From Bacteroidota bacterium (GTDB lineage: Bacteria > Bacteroidota > Bacteroidia > B-17B0 > Aurantibacillaceae): a stretch of DNA of 64,000 nucleotides. Made by a program: the position numbers and the translations under genes. The notes under the pieces are model-generated. The model had not been told where the DNA came from. It worked only from the letters and a program-made list of their open reading frames with translations, and made no database searches. Location: assembly GCA_017303905.1 (NCBI GenBank), contig JAFLBH010000002.1, positions 248,001-312,000 of the forward strand, written 5' to 3'. Shown piece after piece: positions 62,601 to 64,000 of the stretch (the first letter of the stretch is position 1; every line of letters begins with the position of its first letter).

Positions 62601-63481
62601 GTTACATTCACGCTAGCATTATTCACTGATGTTATAATTCCGGGACCTGACCAAGTATAAGTTACAGGTGTTATGGAAGCAGGAACTGTTGTGGTTAGCG
62701 TTACCATTGTATTTGTACAACTAATGGAAGCGTTTGGCGTAGCAGTAATCGTAGCAGGGAAATCAGTACGTAAATAACAAGAACCGAAATCGCCGGGAGC
62801 CGGATAAGTAGAAGGTGTTAAAGTAAAGTTGACAGTTGTGCCTGAAATTACACCAACATAATAACCGGTACCGTTGTTGGCAGTCACTGTATTTCCAACG
62901 ATTGCAAAACCTCCACCGGCTCCTGCCGTAGCAATACCTGTTACAGCGTAAGAACAAGTTAGAACTCCCAATGAGTTGTAAACATGTAATCCTTGAGGGT
63001 TTTGTGTACGTAAATAATAAAAATTATCCTGATCATCACCCACCAAGTCAAAAGGTCCGCCCGCGGCTAGTGCAGGAATTGTAGCCAATAAAACTGCCGG
63101 GCCTGTTCCATTCCATCTCCAAACTTGTCCGCTACCTCCAACAATATTATATAAGAAATTTTTACTTGCGCCAGGATTTACAGCTGCGGCCACCCCCGCA
63201 GATTGTCCGGTGTTAACCCAAATTGCACCATTATGGTACCAATAGTTTCCGGCAGAGGTTGTCCAATATGTTGGATTTGGCGCAGGAAAACCGAAATTAG
63301 GACCAATTGCTAAACCTGCTCCCGGAACGTTAATCGCAGATAAAGTCGATGTATTAGGAATGCCTGTTGAACTCTCATACATCGTAGTTCCGGGCATTGC
63401 ATAATAATTATTACAGTTTGGTAATTGTGCAAATGAAACAAATGCGGCAATTGAAAAAAGTAGCAGATAAATTTTCTTCAT
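56657..63481 (-). CDS. Giant surface protein (2274 aa) with ~24 Ig-like repeats and T9SS type B domain
   Basis: Signal peptide MKKIYLLLFSIAAFVSFAQ. About 250 residues of an N-terminal domain are followed by some 24 Ig-like domains of ~73 residues (Cys pair, TYTWNPGALTG-type core, Thr/Ser-rich), then a DUF11-like domain (FGLTKAAGTPVFVNGDYEVT) and the type B sorting domain (LEIPTGFSPNADGVNDLFVI, VFNRWGNKVYENPEYDNTWN). Residues 555-1649 are three tandem copies of a five-domain block. A T9SS-exported fibrous adhesin or stalk is likely. It is a paralog of the 1452-aa protein, with an N-terminal domain of a different type. Confidence 0.93.
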   Translation of the reverse strand: MKKIYLLLFSIAAFVSFAQLPNCNNYYAMPGTTMYESSTGIPNTSTLSAINVPGAGLAIGPNFGFPAPNPTYWTTSAGNYWYHNGAIWVNTGQSAGVAAAVNPGASKNFLYNIVGGSGQVWRWNGTGPAVLLATIPALAAGGPFDLVGDDQDNFYYLRTQNPQGLHVYNSLGVLTCSYAVTGIATAGAGGGFAIVGNTVTANNGTGYYVGVISGTTVNFTLTPSTYPAPGDFGSCYLRTDFPATITATPNASISCTNTMVTLTTTVPASITPVTYTWSGPGIITSVNNASVNVTASGVYTCNMTSPGCPTKSASITYTVINAGSVITPTVTKSGNLTCTSPAATLSVLPNTAPHTYTWTGPGVVGPNNLSTAIVNAAGVYTVIVRNPVTGCLGTGTISVTSSIAPLTISVSPANPVKCSAGPGVTLTASGATNYTWTPSATLSSSVGTSVIANPTVTTTYTVRGVTGVCTGSTVITVSVIPSPTVNASATPTSVCAGSPATLSATGATTYTWNPGGLTGANVVVTPTITTTYTVTGANATCSNTRTVTLVVNPGPTLTATASPTNICSGAGTTVTLTSTGAVSYTWNPGGATGATTTVSPSSTTVYTVTGANASGCRSTRTVTVQVTPTPTLTAVSNPTAICAGSSATLTSTGATTYTWNPGALTGSSTVVSPTVTTTYTVTGANGACTSTRTVTLIVNPNPTLTASASPTAICSGNSTTLTASGAVTYTWMPGALTGATTVVTPGTTTIYTVTGANASGCRSTRTVTVSVTPTPTVNVTASPTAICVGSSATLSATGATSYTWNPGGSTTSSIVVTPTTSTTYTVRGATGTCSSTRTITLIVNPNPTVTAVVSPTAICSGSSATLTGGGALTYTWMPGSLTGSNAVVSPTITTTYTLTGANATGCRNTRTVTLVVNPNPTLTATASPTNICGGAGTTVTLTSTGAVSYTWNPGGATGATTTVSPSSTTVYTVTGANASGCRSTRTVTVQVTPTPTLTAVSNPTAICAGSSATLTSTGATTYTWNPGALTGSSTVVSPTVTTTYTVTGANGACTSTRTVTLIVNPNPTLTASASPTAICSGNSTTLTASGAVTYTWMPGALTGATTVVTPGTTTIYTVTGANASGCRSTRTVTVSVTPTPTVNVTASPTAICVGSSATLSATGATSYTWNPGGSTTSSIVVTPTTSTTYTVRGATGTCSSTRTITLIVNPNPTVTAVVSPTAICSGSSATLTGGGALTYTWMPGSLTGSNAVVSPTITTTYTLTGANATGCRNTRTVTLVVNPNPTFTATASPTNICSGAGTTVTLTSTGAVSYTWNPGGATGATTTVSPSSTTVYTVTGANASGCRSTRTVTVQVTPTPTLTATSNPTAICAGSSATLTSTGATTYTWNPGALTGSSTVVSPTVTTTYTVTGANGACTSTRTITLIVNPNPTLTASASPTAICSGNSTTLTASGAVTYTWMPGALTGATTVVTPGTTTIYTVTGANASGCRSTRTVTVQVTPTPTLNVTASPTAICVGSSATLSATGATSYTWNPGGSTTSSIVVTPTTSTTYTVRGATGACSSTRTITLIVNPNPTVTAVVSPTAICSGSSATLTGGGALTYTWMPGSLTGSNAVVSPTITTTYTLTGANATGCRNTRTVTLVVNQNPTLTATASPTNICSASLTTVTLTATGAVSYLWLPGGMSGSTTTVTPTSTTVYTVVGTSSVGCISNRTVSVLVTPTPTLTITSSPTVLCVGGSATLTASGATGYTWNPGVSTGTNVVVSPTVSTTYTVTGANGICTSTQTLNLIVNPNPTITVASSNSVVCSGSSATLTAGGGITYTWNPGALTGTSVVVSPTVSTTYTVIGSNASGCVSTATTSIGVNALPSLTTVATPSAICIADTTTLTVSGALTYTWNPGAITGTVITVSPGTTTTYTVLGTNANGCIGASTINVNVSAVPVISVSGTPTLMCTSSLTSVTLTATGATNYSWTPGAITGSVAVVSPTTSTVYTVTGNNGACNVTATVGVLVINCNNTVFGLTKAAGTPVFVNGDYEVTYTVTAVNASTVSLTNITLNENLNNTFPLPTTYTLVGTPSVTSMGSSLTINPLFNGSTDISLTTPSTSTLLPLWKDTIVFKVKVTPNKVFCPFKNTVIGFATQFGSVVVADSSNNGFIWDPDGDGDPTNNDTMTVVCFEEYTLEIPTGFSPNADGVNDLFVIKGLNGRKVKLTVFNRWGNKVYENPEYDNTWNGTVNISSVKFGNEKLPQATYFYIVEFLDGETEPVTGYVVLQY
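58535..61819. repeat. Three tandem 1095-nt coding repeats
   Basis: Landmarks recur exactly 1095 nt apart (for example attcac in the linker at 58541, 59636 and 60731). Each unit encodes five ~73-residue Ig-like domains (365 residues). The two N-terminal units (60725-61819 and 59630-60724) are the closest: I found no difference between about 59781-60595 and 60876-61690. The third unit (58535-59629) differs at scattered positions. Confidence 0.9.
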
Positions 63482-63546
63482 ATTCTTAATGTCGTTTCGT
63501 TAACCGGGGGAGACAGTTAAAGAGTATCCAAAATTAAAAAAATGCA

Positions 63547-63600
63547 GGAAACCAGCAAGGCTATTCACTCATTTAACAAGAAGTTAACTTGCTGATTTCC
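63547..63600 (-). terminator. Large stem with nested hairpin after the partial T9SS gene
   Basis: On the minus strand ggaaatcagcaag (63600-63588) pairs with cttgctggtttcc (63559-63547), 13 pairs with one G-U. Inside it, ttaac and gttaa (63573-63587) form a second hairpin. A U-rich stretch follows further on. It is probably the terminator of the gene at 63658, but larger than usual. Confidence 0.5.
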
Positions 63601-63657
63601 AAAGCATAGTAATAGACACTAAAAAGCATTACTTTAATATTCGTTTTTAGCAGAAGA

Positions 63658-64000
63658 TTATTGAATCACAATTTTGGCTCGACCAATTTTACCACTCGCT
63701 GACTTTTTGATCAACAAATAAATGCCCGGAGGTGGAGTAGCAAGTTGTAAGGTATAATAAGACGACTCCATTAATTGATAATCAGTTTTTACGATTTGCT
63801 TTCCGGTAAAATCATAAAGCATAAATTGTGCAAATTCAAATCCTCCTGTTTCATTCGAAATATTGATGTAATCAGAAGAAGGATTAGGAAATACAGTCAA
63901 ATTATAAAGTCCTTTGTCTTCAATAGAACAGGTTTTATCCCAGCCTTTCAGTTGATCTACCACCCACTCTCTTTGCATTTCGATGAATGGAAAAATACCG
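63658..64000 (-). CDS. Partial T9SS type A sorting-domain protein, cut by the right edge
   Basis: The frame is open to the window end: upstream of the first internal Met it continues GIFPFIEMQREWVVDQLKGW, so the ATG at 63978 is internal and only the last ~113 residues are visible. The end is a type A domain (NLTVFPNPSSDYINISNETG, FMLYDFTGKQIVKTDYQ, PPGIYLLIKKSASGK). The nature of the N-terminal part is unknown. Confidence 0.85.
   Translation of the reverse strand, partial: GIFPFIEMQREWVVDQLKGWDKTCSIEDKGLYNLTVFPNPSSDYINISNETGGFEFAQFMLYDFTGKQIVKTDYQLMESSYYTLQLATPPPGIYLLIKKSASGKIGRAKIVIQ

Noticed and set aside
1..64000. tRNA, rRNA, insertion sequence, prophage or defence genes
   Set aside because: Intergenic gaps are short and read through without cloverleaf, transposase, integrase or nuclease-defence signatures.

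Overview
The window reads as an AT-rich chromosomal segment of a Bacteroidota bacterium. The evidence is: repeated TAnnTTTG-type -7 promoter boxes just upstream of genes; several secreted proteins with type IX secretion (T9SS) type A or type B C-terminal sorting domains; Bacteroidota-typical families (DUF5723-TSP3-OmpA, DUF6089, GIN/DUF2807, MbnP); and the Bacteroidota-style EF-P loop. It is densely coding, with short intergenic gaps. I see no tRNA, rRNA, insertion sequence, prophage or CRISPR array.

Layout. 1-11.2 kb is translation and housekeeping: pnp (cut by the left edge), rpsO, a lipoprotein, argS, hisS bracketed by palindromic repeats, L-2-hydroxyglutarate oxidase, a 48-aa small gene, efp, accA, and a LuxR-type response regulator. 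11.2-20.8 kb is mostly on the minus strand: ribonuclease Z overlapping a T9SS cargo gene, htpG, a DUF6089 barrel, an M13 peptidase and a large DUF5723/TSP3/OmpA outer-membrane protein. 20.8-28.6 kb holds prfA, a YbjN-like protein, a low-molecular-weight phosphatase, rarA, a lipoprotein-type msrA, a START/GyrI-like protein, a hotdog thioesterase and carA. 28.7-33.4 kb holds a TlpA-like protein whose CxxC is SxxS, then an MbnP/MbnH pair (copper-binding protein plus di-haem enzyme), yidD and an FAH-family hydrolase. 33.5-37.0 kb is a tight hutH - NTR-like protein - ppa - murQ operon. 37-43.6 kb holds a T9SS cargo, a small Cys/Lys-rich secreted protein, a GT39-PAP2-mazG minus-strand operon, and a PagL-like lipid A deacylase that appears to start at ATT, followed by a GIN-domain lipoprotein.

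43.6-50.9 kb is a nine-gene surface-glycan operon: FdtA-like ketoisomerase, methyltransferase, PglD/NeuD-like acyltransferase, PhyH dioxygenase, two paralogous beta-propeller proteins around a TylF-like O-methyltransferase, a FemAB/GNAT-like protein and a GtrB/DPM1-like glycosyltransferase. The partner DegT/FdtB-like aminotransferase lies at 55.5 kb, between two giant Ig-like-repeat T9SS type B proteins (1452 and 2274 aa). Together these suggest production of a decorated 3-amino-3,6-dideoxyhexose for a cell-surface glycan beside T9SS surface proteins; the link is inference. The 2274-aa gene contains three tandem copies of an exact 1095-nt unit, and two of the copies share about 815 nt with no difference that I could find. 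The right edge cuts another T9SS type A cargo gene.

Several longest-ORF starts (argS, lhgO, the OmpA-like gene, the 30.6-kb lipoprotein, mazG, the DegT gene) run into promoters or repeats. I give the later start where the sequence supports it.
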